A stretch of 64,000 nucleotides of DNA from Physella acuta (Eukaryota > Mollusca > Gastropoda > Physidae), in assembly GCF_028476545.1 (NCBI RefSeq), contig NW_026731687.1, positions 248,001 through 312,000 on the forward strand. The letters are read 5' to 3'. Position numbers and translations under genes: made by a program. Below are positions 26,002 through 37,600 of this stretch, in pieces. A model generated the notes under the pieces. That model saw only the letters and a list, made by a program, of their open reading frames with translations. It was not told where the DNA came from and did no database searches. Every line of letters starts with the position of its first letter. Position 1 is the first letter of the stretch.

Positions 26002-29000
26002 CTGGGGAAATGTTTTCAAACAGTCAGTTGTAATTAATGAGTAGTACAATTAATTAATGAAACATTTCTGATTGTAAATTCCTGTAGTGTAATCACACTG
26101 AGACACTGTGTTTTAAAATAAAAGACCTTGAACTTTATCGGTCTAACTCAACGCTTCTCAATCGCCTGTAAATTAATTTTATGTTTTCATTTAGGGTTTA
26201 GGACACACTATCTCTTCTGTGGTATTCTGACCCTCAACGTTTAACCCAGACTTAAGTCTCAACCCCCATTTAAATAATTAAATTGACCTGCAGTTAATTC
26301 TGTCCACTACATTTTCACCGCACTACATTTTCACCCCTGCACAACCGCCACCACTTTTACAACTTACCATTTTAACCTCAAACCTTTCCACAATCTCCCC
26401 CCCCCCCCCCCCCCCCGTACCGACAACTTACTTTCTGTAGTCACAAGCACACTTGGAGTGGACGTAGACCAGGCCGGCTGGACAGTACATCAAATTGTTG
26501 CCGGACATGAACTGACTCGGGTCACTGGCCGGAGAAAGGTCACACACTGGGGACAAGTGGTATAAGGGTGAGTGTAACAATTGGCTAGGCCACGTCTAGA
26601 AGCGGTAACTAGCTGAGCAACAATTCGCTAGGCCACGTCTAGAAGCGGTAACTAGCTGAGTAACAATTCGCTAGGCCACGTCTAGAAGCGGTAACTAGCT
26701 GAGCAACAATTGGCTAGGCCACGTCTAGAAGCGGTAACTAGCTGAGCAACAATTCGCTAGGCCACGTCTAGAAGCGGTAACTAGCTGAGCAACAATTGGC
26801 TAGGCCACGTCTAGAAGCGGTAACTAGCTGAGCAACAATTGGCTAGGCCACGTCTAGAAGCGGTAACTAGCTGAGCAACAATTGGCTAGGCCACGTATAG
26901 AAGCGGTAACTAGCTGAGCAACAATTGGCTAGGCCACGTCTAGAAGCGGTAACTAGCTGATTCATTTATATACAACCTTGTGTTGAAATTTAAAAGATAA
27001 GATGGGGATGTAGGTGTGGTGGGGTGGAGTGGAGTGGAGTGAAGATTTGGTGAGGGTGTAGATGTGGTGGGGTGGGGTGTAGGTGTAGGTGTGGTGGGGT
27101 GTAGATGTGGTGGGGTGGGGTGTAGATGTGGTGGGGTGGGGTGTAGATGTGGTGTGGTGGGGTGTAGATGTGGTGGGGTGGGGTGTAGATGTGTTGGGGT
27201 GTAGATTTTGTGGGGTGTAGGTGAAGTGGGGTGTAGATCTTGCGGGGTGTAAATTGTGTGGGGTGTAGATTGGGCGTGATGTAGATGGGGCGTGATGTAG
27301 ATGGGGCGTGATGTAGATGGGGCGTGATGTAGATGGGGCGTGATGTAGATGGGGCGTGATATAGATGGGGCGTGATGTAGATGGGGCGTGATGTAGGTGG
27401 GGCGTGATGTAGGTGGGGCGTGATGTAGGTGGGGCGTGATGTAGGTGGGGCGTGATGTAGATGGCTTGAACTTGGGGTGAGACAAGAGTCAGGTACACGT
27501 CAGAACTGGGCGCCTGAGAACGAATTAGATTGATTTGATCAACAGGACGGCACTTTACAGAACACAAAGCCATTGTGTTTAACTAGTTTTTGGCTTGATT
27601 TGATAGTCATTATACATGAGCTCAGATACATAGGTGTGCTAGAGGTGTGTACTTGTGCGTATGTGTGTGCACATGTGTGTACGGGTGAGTGTACGTGTTT
27701 GTAAGTGTGTATGTGTGAAACCAAAGCTCTAGACCAGGGGTCTCCAAACTACGGCCCGCGGGCAGGATGCGGCCCGCGAGGTTCTCTCATCCGGCCCGCG
27801 GAGATCTTTTTGTCCACGGAAAAAAACGTATGTTGGTGATGGCTGAGGAACTTTGCCCAGAAAAATCAAAGACATGCCCGGAAGAAACTGGCCCCCGAAC
27901 TGAAATTTGATAGTTAATGCGTCCCTCGGACTGAAAAGTTTGGAGACCCCTGCTCTAGACGACCAAATAATTTACCTTTACTAGAAGGGTAGCTTGACTC
28001 TGATGGATAACTGCTGGCGTCAGGGTATTGACTAGGGGTGTATGGGCTATACTGGGGAGTATAGGGGCTATACTGGGGGGTGTATGGGCTATTCTGGGGG
28101 GTGTAACTTTGAGATGGGTTGTACTCAGGGGTAGAGGGTGGGGTGTATTGGGAAGGGTAGCTTGGAGGGGTGTATGAGGGGGTTGGAGGTGGGTTGTATT
28201 GGGAAGGGTAACTTGGGGGTGTGTACTCAGGAGTAGAGGGTGGGGTGTATTGGGAAGGGTAACTTGGGGGTGTGTACTCAGGAGTAGAGGGTGGGGTGTA
28301 TTGGGAAGGGTAACTTGGGGGTGTGTACTCAGGAGTAGAGGGTGGGGTGTATTGGGAAGGGTAGCTTGGGGGTGTGTATGAAGGGGTTGGAGTTGGGTTG
28401 TATGTTGGAGTATAGCTAGATGTAGGTGTGTATGAGGGGGTTGGAGCTGGGTTGTATTGGGAAGGGTAACTTGGGGGTGTGTATGAAGGGGTTGGAGTTG
28501 GGTTGTATGTTGGAGTATAGCTAGATGTAGGTGTGTATGAGGGGGTTGGAGCTGGGTTGTATTGGGAAGGGTAACTTGGGGGTGTGTACTCAGGAGTAGA
28601 GGGTGGGGTGTATTGGGAAGGGTAGCTTGGAGGGGTGTATGAGGGGGTTGGAGCTGGGTTGTATTGGGAAAGGTAGCTAGAGGGAGGTGTGTATGAGGGG
28701 GTTGGAGTGTAGCTTGGAGGATTGTATGAAGAGGTGGGGGTAGGGCTGGCCTTAGGGGTGTAGCTTGGTGGTGTATAAGTTGTAGGAGGAGATGGAGGGG
28801 TGTAACTTGGTGGTGTGTATGTTGTGGGAGGGGTGTAACTTGGTGGTGTGTATGTTGTGGGAGGAGACGGAGGGGTGTATTTCTGAGGTGGGGGTAGATA
28901 CTTCCTTGTTTTGTATGTGGGGGCTGTGGGGGTTGTGGGGGGCTGGTACTGGTAGTAGTAGCCGCTGCCCCCATATTTTGGGTACGTGTCGTCCTCACTT

Positions 29001-29536
29001 GCTGCGGGGGTGGGGGCGGGGTACTGGGTGTAGGGGGTGGGGGCTGGTTTGTAATCAGTACTGTACGGCTTGTACTCGGGGGTGGGAGCGGGGTACTGGC
29101 TGGGGTATTGTTCTGGGTAAGTTTGGTAGGGCTGGTTTTGGTACGGGTAATTCTGCTGGTATGGGTCGGGGTTGTACGGGGTGGGGTAGTTGGGCTGGTT
29201 TTGCATATATGCCGCATCTTGGTACGGTGATTGCTGGTACGGTGAGGGTTGATACGGTGAGGGCTGGTACGGTGAAGGTTGGTACGGTGAAGGTTGGTAC
29301 GGCATATCCTGGTACGGAACAGCTGGGTATGACGGTGGCTGGTACGGTGAAGGTTGATATGGCGGCTGCTGGTACGGTGCTGATGGGTACGTAGATGGTG
29401 GGTACGGCGACGGCTGGTACGTCGATGACGGGTACGGCGATGGCTGGTATTGGTACCCACTCATCAGGCTCTGGGTAAGTACGCTGGCGACCATGCATGC
29501 TAGTGACACCAAGCGGAATAGTTGCCCCGTCCCCAT
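25992..29536 (-). CDS. Secreted Tyr/Pro-rich repeat protein with C-terminal C-x-C module (paralog C), whole gene
   Basis: Proposed join: 29536-27976, 26546-26432, 26001-25992, about 561 residues, all junctions GT-AG and in phase. The N-terminus begins MGTGQLFRLVSLACMVAS, a signal peptide ending near VLTQ. Then come YQPSPYQPSP repeats, a Gln/Asn/Tyr-rich part, and a long region of YTPPSYPSQY and YNPAPTPSYTP units with a few Glu. The C-terminus carries the same C, F, M-x-CPAG, C-x-C module as paralog B. The CBM14 exon of paralog B has no visible counterpart. Upstream are a TATA box and a 5'UTR exon at about 30.9 kb. Likely an extracellular structural protein with Tyr available for cross-linking; that role is inference. 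Confidence 0.75.
26432..26546 (-). CDS. Paralog C exon: C-terminal C-x-C module
   Basis: Acceptor CACTTGTCCCCAG before 26546; donor CAGAAA, then GTAAGT. It reads CDLSPASDPSQFMSGNNLMY, then CPAGLVYVHSKCACDYR. It joins in phase to the large exon (G plus TG gives Val). If the intron is not removed, a TAA inside the donor ends the protein after one more Lys. Confidence 0.8.
26576..26957. repeat. 43-bp minisatellite, 9 copies, in paralog C intron
   Basis: Units with AACAATTGGCTAGGCCACGT and AAGCGGTAACTAGCTGAG; near-identical, TTGG/TTCG variant. Ends about 30 nt from the acceptor at 26547. Confidence 0.96.
27005..27470. repeat. ~16-bp minisatellites (GTAGATGTGGTGGGGT, then GATGTAGATGGGGCGT)
   Basis: Two adjacent related arrays in the paralog C intron. 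The second is highly regular at 16 bp, about 13 units. Minus-strand His/Pro/Thr-rich open frames across it are by-products. Confidence 0.93.
27735..27952. mobile_element. hAT MITE, CAGGGGTCTCC end (family 4, short copy 1)
   Basis: 218 bp, perfect 8-bp duplications CTCTAGAC (27727-27734 and 27953-27960). Left end CAGGGGTCTCCAAACTACGG, right end AGTTTGGAGACCCCTG. Nearly the same as 47561-47777, and matching both ends of the 915-bp element. It lies in the paralog C intron, 15 bp from the splice donor. Confidence 0.93.
27976..29536 (-). CDS. Paralog C exon: signal peptide and Tyr/Pro repeats
   Basis: ATG 29536-29534, 11 nt inside an exon with acceptor CAGCTGCAG (ending 29548). 520 codons plus one base to donor AAAG, then GTAAAT (27975). 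A neighbouring minus frame is also open for 501 codons because the repeats lack stops in both frames. Only this frame has a signal peptide and in-phase downstream exons. Confidence 0.82.
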
Positions 29537-29985
29537 GGTTTAAATTTCTGCAGCTGCAATTATGTACAATTTTGTTATTATTATAATGATATATAGTTAG
29601 TCATTTTTACAAGCTTTTATTTAACTTGCTTTATCTGTCGTGCTTAGTGATTCGTCATTGATCGAAACGGACGAGGGAAATTTCGACCATCTTTAGCGGA
29701 CCGATTCCTTTCAAACGAGTACTTTCATCAAGGTCAGATGGCAATGAAATGTGATAATACATTAGCTTTAATCAGCCGCTAATTAATCTTTTAATAATTA
29801 ATTAGTTTTCTTTGAAGTATTAAATGTACGCGTTAAAAGACGCGTGTGTTCATTTAGTGTTCAATAGTTTTTATCATGGACATGTTTAAAGTATTGAAAA
29901 ATGCATAAAAACATTTAAATAACACGCTTTTTGCATTAAAAAGTAGAAAATATTTTTTTTTCTGTATAATAATGCACCACTATTT

Positions 29986-30092
29986 AAATAAATAAAAAAA
30001 AGCGTGGGTAACTATAATTTATCTATTGAATAACTTTATTTAATAAAGTAATTCAATAGAAGCGACCCGCGCTTTTTAAAATATTTATTTAG
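29986..30092. repeat. Imperfect palindrome / foldback
   Basis: The centre CTATTGAATAACTTTATT (30023-30040) pairs with AATAAAGTAATTCAATAG (30042-30059) with one mismatch. Outer arms AAAAAAAGCGTGGGT and ACCCGCGCTTTTT, with flanking TTAAATAAAT-like sequence, also pair. Could be a small foldback MITE; no clear target-site duplication was identified. Confidence 0.75.
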
Positions 30093-30803
30093 ATAGTAGA
30101 TCTAGATCTAGTGTACATTTAAAGAAAATAATGTATTTTACTACTTTTTAGTGCATTCTCATATAAAAGCTTGTTATTACAACGTCCATGTAAAAATACC
30201 ATATAGAGGCCTAATGATCACATTTTAAATAAATAAAAGCACGATGGATCCAACGATTGTGATCAAGAAACAGAACTGAAGATCGGTTGTTCAGTCTAAA
30301 TTAGGCTAATCTAAGTCTATCTGTGTGGTTACATTCAAGTTAACGAGGGGAGGGGGGGGGGGGGTTGCCGAATACAGGCTGTAAATAAAAATTGAAATTG
30401 AGTTTTAGACCTGTATTTTCTTACGATTTGCCTTCAATGTGGTTTAGCTTAAAGTATCGATATCTGTGGCTAAGGTAAACACTTATCGTGTCAACAGTGG
30501 GGGTAAAAATAAAAATAAAACGCTGCAAAACTTGTAGTGTACAAAATAAGTATTCTGTCAAAGGACTAACTACAAGACTTATTTAAATAGTCAAAAAGAA
30601 AAGGGGGGAAAAAATTAAAGAAAGGTGGGGGGTGAGGTTCAGTTGATGAAACTACAGTCCCGACTACCAAAAGGGTGCGGATTTTTATTTATTTCACCAC
30701 CACAGCTATATTGATTCGCTTTACATACAATGCTTCGAGTGTAATGATACTTAATGAACATGTCTAAAGGTATTGACTTTAAAATATTAACTCAACTCAA
30801 TTG

Positions 30804-30804
<1 letters not shown>

Positions 30805-30881
<77 letters not shown>
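30805..30881. repeat. (TA)n microsatellite
   Basis: About 38 uninterrupted TA units. Confidence 0.95.
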
Positions 30882-30882
<1 letters not shown>

Positions 30883-30922
30883 TAAATATGTATGTTTATT
30901 TACGTATATATTCAAAAGTTAC

Positions 30923-30958
30923 CTTAGGTGTGGAGTTAGAAAATCCAAATAAAAGGCT
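30923..30958 (-). other. Probable 5'UTR exon of paralog C
   Basis: Starts about 30 nt below the TATA box and ends at CCTAAG, then GTAACT. Confidence 0.42.
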
Positions 30959-30983
30959 GCTGCAAGGAGCGACGATTTAAAGA

Positions 30984-30990
30984 TTTTATA
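30984..30990 (-). promoter_or_regulatory. TATA box of paralog C
   Basis: TATAAAA on the minus strand (context CTTATAAAATC). Confidence 0.42.
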
Positions 30991-30992
30991 AG

Positions 30993-31640
30993 TCCCGTTG
31001 TCAACATGGCGTCAGGTAGACATTAAAGAGAAACGTTAAGATTTGTGGCAAGTTATTTTAGGTGTTATCCGATGTTCCAATGCCCATTAAGGCAGCTAAT
31101 GGCTGAGATAAGGGAGAGAAGCACGGCTGAAATCGTCCGTCTTGTGGCGGTTGTCTGCCCTGAAGGGGACATTTGACCATCTAGACAAGACGACATTCCT
31201 GCAACATCTTGATGACGAGATACTCACGGCGATGGACATCAAGACGACACGTGTTTGAACCGTAGTCGTGGATTAAGGTATGGATTAAGGTTTGGATTAA
31301 CTTCGGTTTGAACAGGTTATTCAAATTTTTATATAATTTGTTTCGTTATCTGGTGTCGCCCTGTCATACCAATGTATGTTAAGGGCGCGAGATTTTTTAT
31401 GTAACCCTTGGGATCTATGCCTTAAACTTTGGTAACAAATGGAACATATCACTGTACAATGATAGAAAAACACGAGTAACAAAGGACCCATGACTGTACG
31501 AAGATTAAATACAAAACTACATTGGTGACTAATGACAGTCGCTATACAGTAACATGCTATTGAGATACGTGTTTTGTACCTGCCGGGGACACCAAAAAAA
31601 ACATTTTAAAGTTTTGATAAGTTCAAGTAACGAACCTCAT
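30993..31640. other. Intergenic, nothing recognised
   Basis: Upstream flank of paralog C. Contains a short duplicated GGATTAAGGTT motif at 31270-31295. No supported gene. Confidence 0.4.
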
Positions 31641-31641
31641 T

Positions 31642-34600
31642 CACAATGGGTTTATTACACAATGGGTTGATTACATAATGGGTTGATTACACAATGGGTT
31701 AATTACACAATGGGTTGATTACACAATGGGTTGATTACACAATGGGTTGATTACACAATGGGTTGATTACACAATGGGTTGATTAATTACACAATGGGTT
31801 GATTACACAATGGGTTGATTACACAATGGGTTGGTTACACAATGGGTTGATTACACAATGGGTTGATTACACAATGGGTTGGTTACACAATGGGTTGATT
31901 ACACAATGGGTTGATTAATTACATAATGGGTTGATTACACAATGGGTTGATTAATTACACAATGGGTTGATTACACAATGGGTTGATTAATTACACAATG
32001 GGTTGATTACACAATGGGTTGATTACACAATGGGTTGATTACACAATGGGTTGATTACACAATGGATTGATTAATTACACAATGGGTTTATTACACAATG
32101 GGTTGGTTACACAATTGGTTGATTACACAATGGGTTGATTACACAATGGGTTGATTAATTACACAATGGGTTGATTACACAATGGGTTGATTAATTACAT
32201 AATGGGTTGATTACACAATGGGTTGATTAATTACACAATGGGTTGATTACACAATGGGTTGATTACACAATGGGTTGATTACACAATGGGTTGATTACAC
32301 AATGGATTGATTAATTACACAATGGGTTTATTACACAATGGGTTGGTTACACAATTGGTTGATTACACAATGGGTTGATTACACAATGGGTTGATTAATT
32401 ACACAATGGGTTGATTACACAATGGGTTGATTAATTACATAATGGGTTGATTACACAATGGATTGATTAATTACACAATGGGTTTATTACACAATGGGTT
32501 GATTACACAATGGGTTGATTACACAATGGGTTGATTAAATACACAATGGGTTGATTACACAATGGGTTTATTACACAACGGGTTGATTACACAATGGGTT
32601 GATTACATAATGGGTTGGTTACACAATAGGTTGGTTACACAATGGGTTGATTACACAATGGGTTGATTACACAATGGGTTGATTACACAATGGGTTGATT
32701 AATTACACAATGGGTTGATTACACAATGGGTTGATTACACAATGGGTTGATTAATTACACAATGGATTGATCACACAATGGGTTGATTACACAATGGGTT
32801 GATTACACAATGGGTTGACTACATAATGGGTTGGTTACACAATGGGTTGGTTACACAATGGGTTAATTACACAATGGGTTGATTACACAATGGGTTGATT
32901 ACACAATGGGTTGATTACATAATGGGTTGATTACACAATGGGTTGACTACATAATGGGTTGGTTACACAATGGGTTGGTTACACAATGGGTTAATTACAC
33001 AATGGGTTGATTACACAATGGGTTGATTACACAATGGGTTGATTACATAATTAGTTGATTACACAATGGGTTGATTAATTACACAATGGGTTGATTACAC
33101 AATGGGTTGATTACACAATGGGTTGATTACATAATGGGTTGTACATAATGGGTTGATTACACAATGGGTTGATTACACAATGGGTTGATTACACAATGGG
33201 TTGATTACACAATGGGTTGATTACACAATGGGTTGATTAATTACACAATGGGTTGGTTACACAATGGGTTGGTTACATAATGGGTTGATTACACAATGGG
33301 TTGATTACACAATGGGTTGATTACATAATGGGTTGATTACACAATGGATTGATTACACAATGGGTTGATTACACAATGGGTTGATTACACAATGGGTTGA
33401 TTACACAATGGGTTGATTACACAATGGGTTGATTACATAATGGGTTGATTACACAATGGGTTGATTAATTACACAATGGGTTGATTAATTACACAATGGG
33501 TTGATTACACAATGGGTTGATTACACAATGGGTTGATTACACAATGGGTTGATTACACAATGAATTGATTACACAATGGGTTGATTACACAATGGGTTGA
33601 TTAATTACACAATGGGTTGGTTACACAATGGGTTGGTTACATAATGGGTTGATTACACAATGGGTTGATTACACAATGGGTTGATTACATAATGGGTTGA
33701 TTACACAATGGATTGATTACACAATGGGTTGATTACACAATGGGTTGATTACACAATGGGTTGATTACACAATGGGTTGATTACACAATGGGTTGATTAC
33801 ACAATGGGTTGATTACATAATGGGTTGATTACACAATGGGTTGATTAATTACACAATGGGTTGATTAATTACACAATGGGTTGATTACACAATGGGTTGA
33901 TTACACAATGGGTTGATTACACAATGGGTTGATTACACAATGGGTTTATTACACAATGGGTTGATTAATTACACAATGGGTTGATTAGACAATGGGTTGA
34001 TTACACAATGGGTTGATTAATTACACAATGGGTTGATTACACAATGGGTTGATTACACAATGGGTTGATTACACAATGGGTTGATTACACAATGGGTTGA
34101 TTAATTACACAATGGGTTGATTACACAATGGGTTGATTACACAATGGGTTGATTACACAATGGGTTGGTTACACAATGGGTTGATTAATTACACAATGGG
34201 TTGATTACACAATGGGTTGATTACACAATGGGTTGATTACACAATGGGTTGATTACACAATGGGTTGATTACACAATGGGTTGATTACACAATGGGTTGA
34301 TTAATTACACAATGGGTTGATTACACAATGGGTTGATTACATAATGGGTTGGTTACACAATGGGTTGGTTACACAATGGGTTGATTACATAATGGGTTGA
34401 TTAATTACACAATGGGTTGACTACACAATGGATTGATTAATTACACAATGGGTTTATTACACAATGGGTTGATTACACAATGGGTTGATTACACAATGGG
34501 TTGATTAAATACACAACGGGTTGATTACACAATGGGTTTATTACACAACGGGTTGATTACACAATGGGTTGATTACATAATGGGTTGGTTACACAATGGG

Positions 34601-37600
34601 TTGGTTACACAATGGGTTGATTACACAATGGGTTGATTACACAATGGGTTGATTACACAATGGGTTGATTACACAATGGGTTGATTACACAATGGGTTGA
34701 TTACACAATGGGTTGATTACACAATGGATTGATTAATTACACAATGGGTTTATTACACAATGGGTTGGTTACACAATTGGTTGATTACACAATGGGTTGA
34801 TTACACAATGGGTTGATTAATTACACAATGGGTTGATTACACAATGGGTTGATTAATTACATAATGGGTTGATTACACAATGGGTTGATTAATTACACAA
34901 TGGGTTGATTACACAATGGGTTGATTACACAATGGGTTGATTAATTACACAATGGATTGATCACACAATGGGTTGATTACACAATGGGTTGATTACACAA
35001 TGGGTTGGTTACACAATGGGTTGACTACATAATGGGTTGGTTACACAATGGGTTGGTTACACAATGGGTTAATTACACAATGGGTTGATTACACAATGGG
35101 TTGATTACATAATTAATTGATTACACAATGGGTTGATTAATTACACAATGGGTTGATTACACAATGGGTTGATTACACAATGGGTTGATTACACAATGGG
35201 TTGATTACATAATGGGTTGATTACATAATGGGTTGATTACACAATGGGTTGATTACACAATGGGTTGATTACACAATGGGTTGATTACATAATGGGTTGA
35301 TTACACAATGGGTTGTTTACACAATGGGTTGATTACACAATGAATTGATTACACAATGGGTTGATTACACAATGGGTTGATTAATTACACAATGGGTTGG
35401 TTACACAATGGGTTGGTTACATAATGGGTTGATTACACAATGGGTTGATTACACAATGGGTTGATTACATAATGGGTTGATTACACAATGGATTGATTAC
35501 ACAATGGGTTGATTACACAATGGGTTGATTACACAATGGGTTGATTACACAATGGGTTGATTACACAATGGGTTGATTACATAATGGGTTGATTACACAA
35601 TGGGTTGATTAATTACACAATGGGTTGATTAATTACACAATGGGTTGATTACACAATGGGTTGATTACACAATGGGTTGATTACACAATGGGTTGATTAC
35701 ACAATGGGTTTATTACACAATGGGTTGATTAATTACACAATGGGTTGATTACACAATGGGTTGATTACACAATGGGTTGATTAATTACACAATGGGTTGA
35801 TTACACAATGGGTTGATTACACAATGGGTTGATTACACAATGGGTTGATTAATTACACAATGGGTTGATTACACAATGGGTTGATTACACAATGGGTTGA
35901 TTACACAATGGGTTGATTACACAATGGGTTGGTTACACAATGGGTTGATTAATTACACAATGGGTTGATTACACAATGGGTTGATTACATAATGGGTTGA
36001 TTACATAATGGGTTGATTACACAATGGGTTGATTACACAATGGGTTGATTACACAATGGGTTGATTACACAATGGGTTGATTAATTACACAATGGGTTGA
36101 TTACACAATGGGTTGATTACACAATGGGTTGATTACATAATGGGTTGGTTACACAATGGGTTGGTTACACAATGGGTTGATTACATAATGGGTTGATTAA
36201 TTACACAATGGGTTGATTACACAATGGGTTGGTTTCACAATGGGTTGATTACACAATGGGTTGATTACACAATGGGTTGATTACACAATGGGTTGATAAA
36301 TTACACAATGGATTGATTAATTACACAATGGATTGATTGTAGAATGGGTTGATTACACAATGGGTTGATTACATAATGGGTTAATTACATAATGGGTTGA
36401 TTACACAATGGGTTGATTACACAATGGGTTGCTTACACAATGGATTGATTGTAGAATGGGTTGATTACACAATGGGTTGATTACACAATGGGTTGATTAC
36501 ACAATGTGTTGATTACACAATGGGTTGATTACACAATGGATTGATTACACAATGGGTTGATTACACAATGTGTTGATTACACAATGGGTTGATTACACAA
36601 TGGGTTGATTACACAATGGGTTGGTTACACAATGGGTTGATTACACAATGGGTTGATTAATTACACAATGGATTGATTGTAGAATGGGTTGATTACACAA
36701 TGGGTTGATTACATAATGGGTTGATTACACAATGGGTTGATTACACAATGGGTTGATTACACAATGGGTTGATTACATAATGGGTTAATTACATAATGGG
36801 TTGATTACACAATGGGTTGATTACACAATGGGTTGCTTACACAAAGGATTGATTGTAGAATGGGTTGATTACACAATGGGTTGATTACACAATGGGTTGA
36901 TTACACAATGTGTTGATTACACAATGGGTTGATTACACAATGGATTTATTACACAATGGATTAATTACATAATGGGTTGATTACAAAATGGGTTGATTAC
37001 ACAATGGATTGATTACACAATGGGTTGATTACACAATGTGTTGATTACACAATGGGTTGATTACACAATGGGTTGGTTACACAATGGGTTGATTACACAA
37101 TGGGTTGATTAATTACACAATGGATTGATTGTAGAATGGGTTGATTACACAATGGGTTGATTACATAATGGGTTGATTACACAATGGGTTGATTACACAA
37201 TGGGTTGATTACACAATGGGTTGATTACATAATGGGTTAATTACATAATGGGTTGATTACACAATGGGTTGATTACACAATGGGTTGCTTACACAATGGA
37301 TTGATTGTAGAATGGGTTGATTACACAATGGGTTGATTACACAATGGGTTGATTACACAATGTGTTGATTACACAATGGGTTGATTACACAATGGATTGA
37401 TTACACAATGGGTTAATTACATAATGGGTTGATTACACAACGGGTTGATTACACAATGTGTTTATTACACAATGGATTGATTAATTACACAATGGGATGA
37501 TTACACAATGGGTTGATTACACAATGGGTTGATTACACAATGGATTGATTACACAATGGGTTAATTACACAATTGCTTGATTACACAATTAGTTGATTAC

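Larger units (their letters stand above)
29548..30922 (-). other. 5'UTR intron of paralog C
   Basis: Between donor GTAACT (30922) and acceptor ending 29548. Contains an inverted repeat at 29986-30092, a G-run at 30351-30364 and a (TA)n tract at 30805-30881. No other gene. Confidence 0.45.

Noticed and set aside
26940-27573. His/Pro/Thr-rich minus-strand frames
   Set aside because: They read through a 16-bp array in the paralog C intron. The exons on both sides splice in phase without them.
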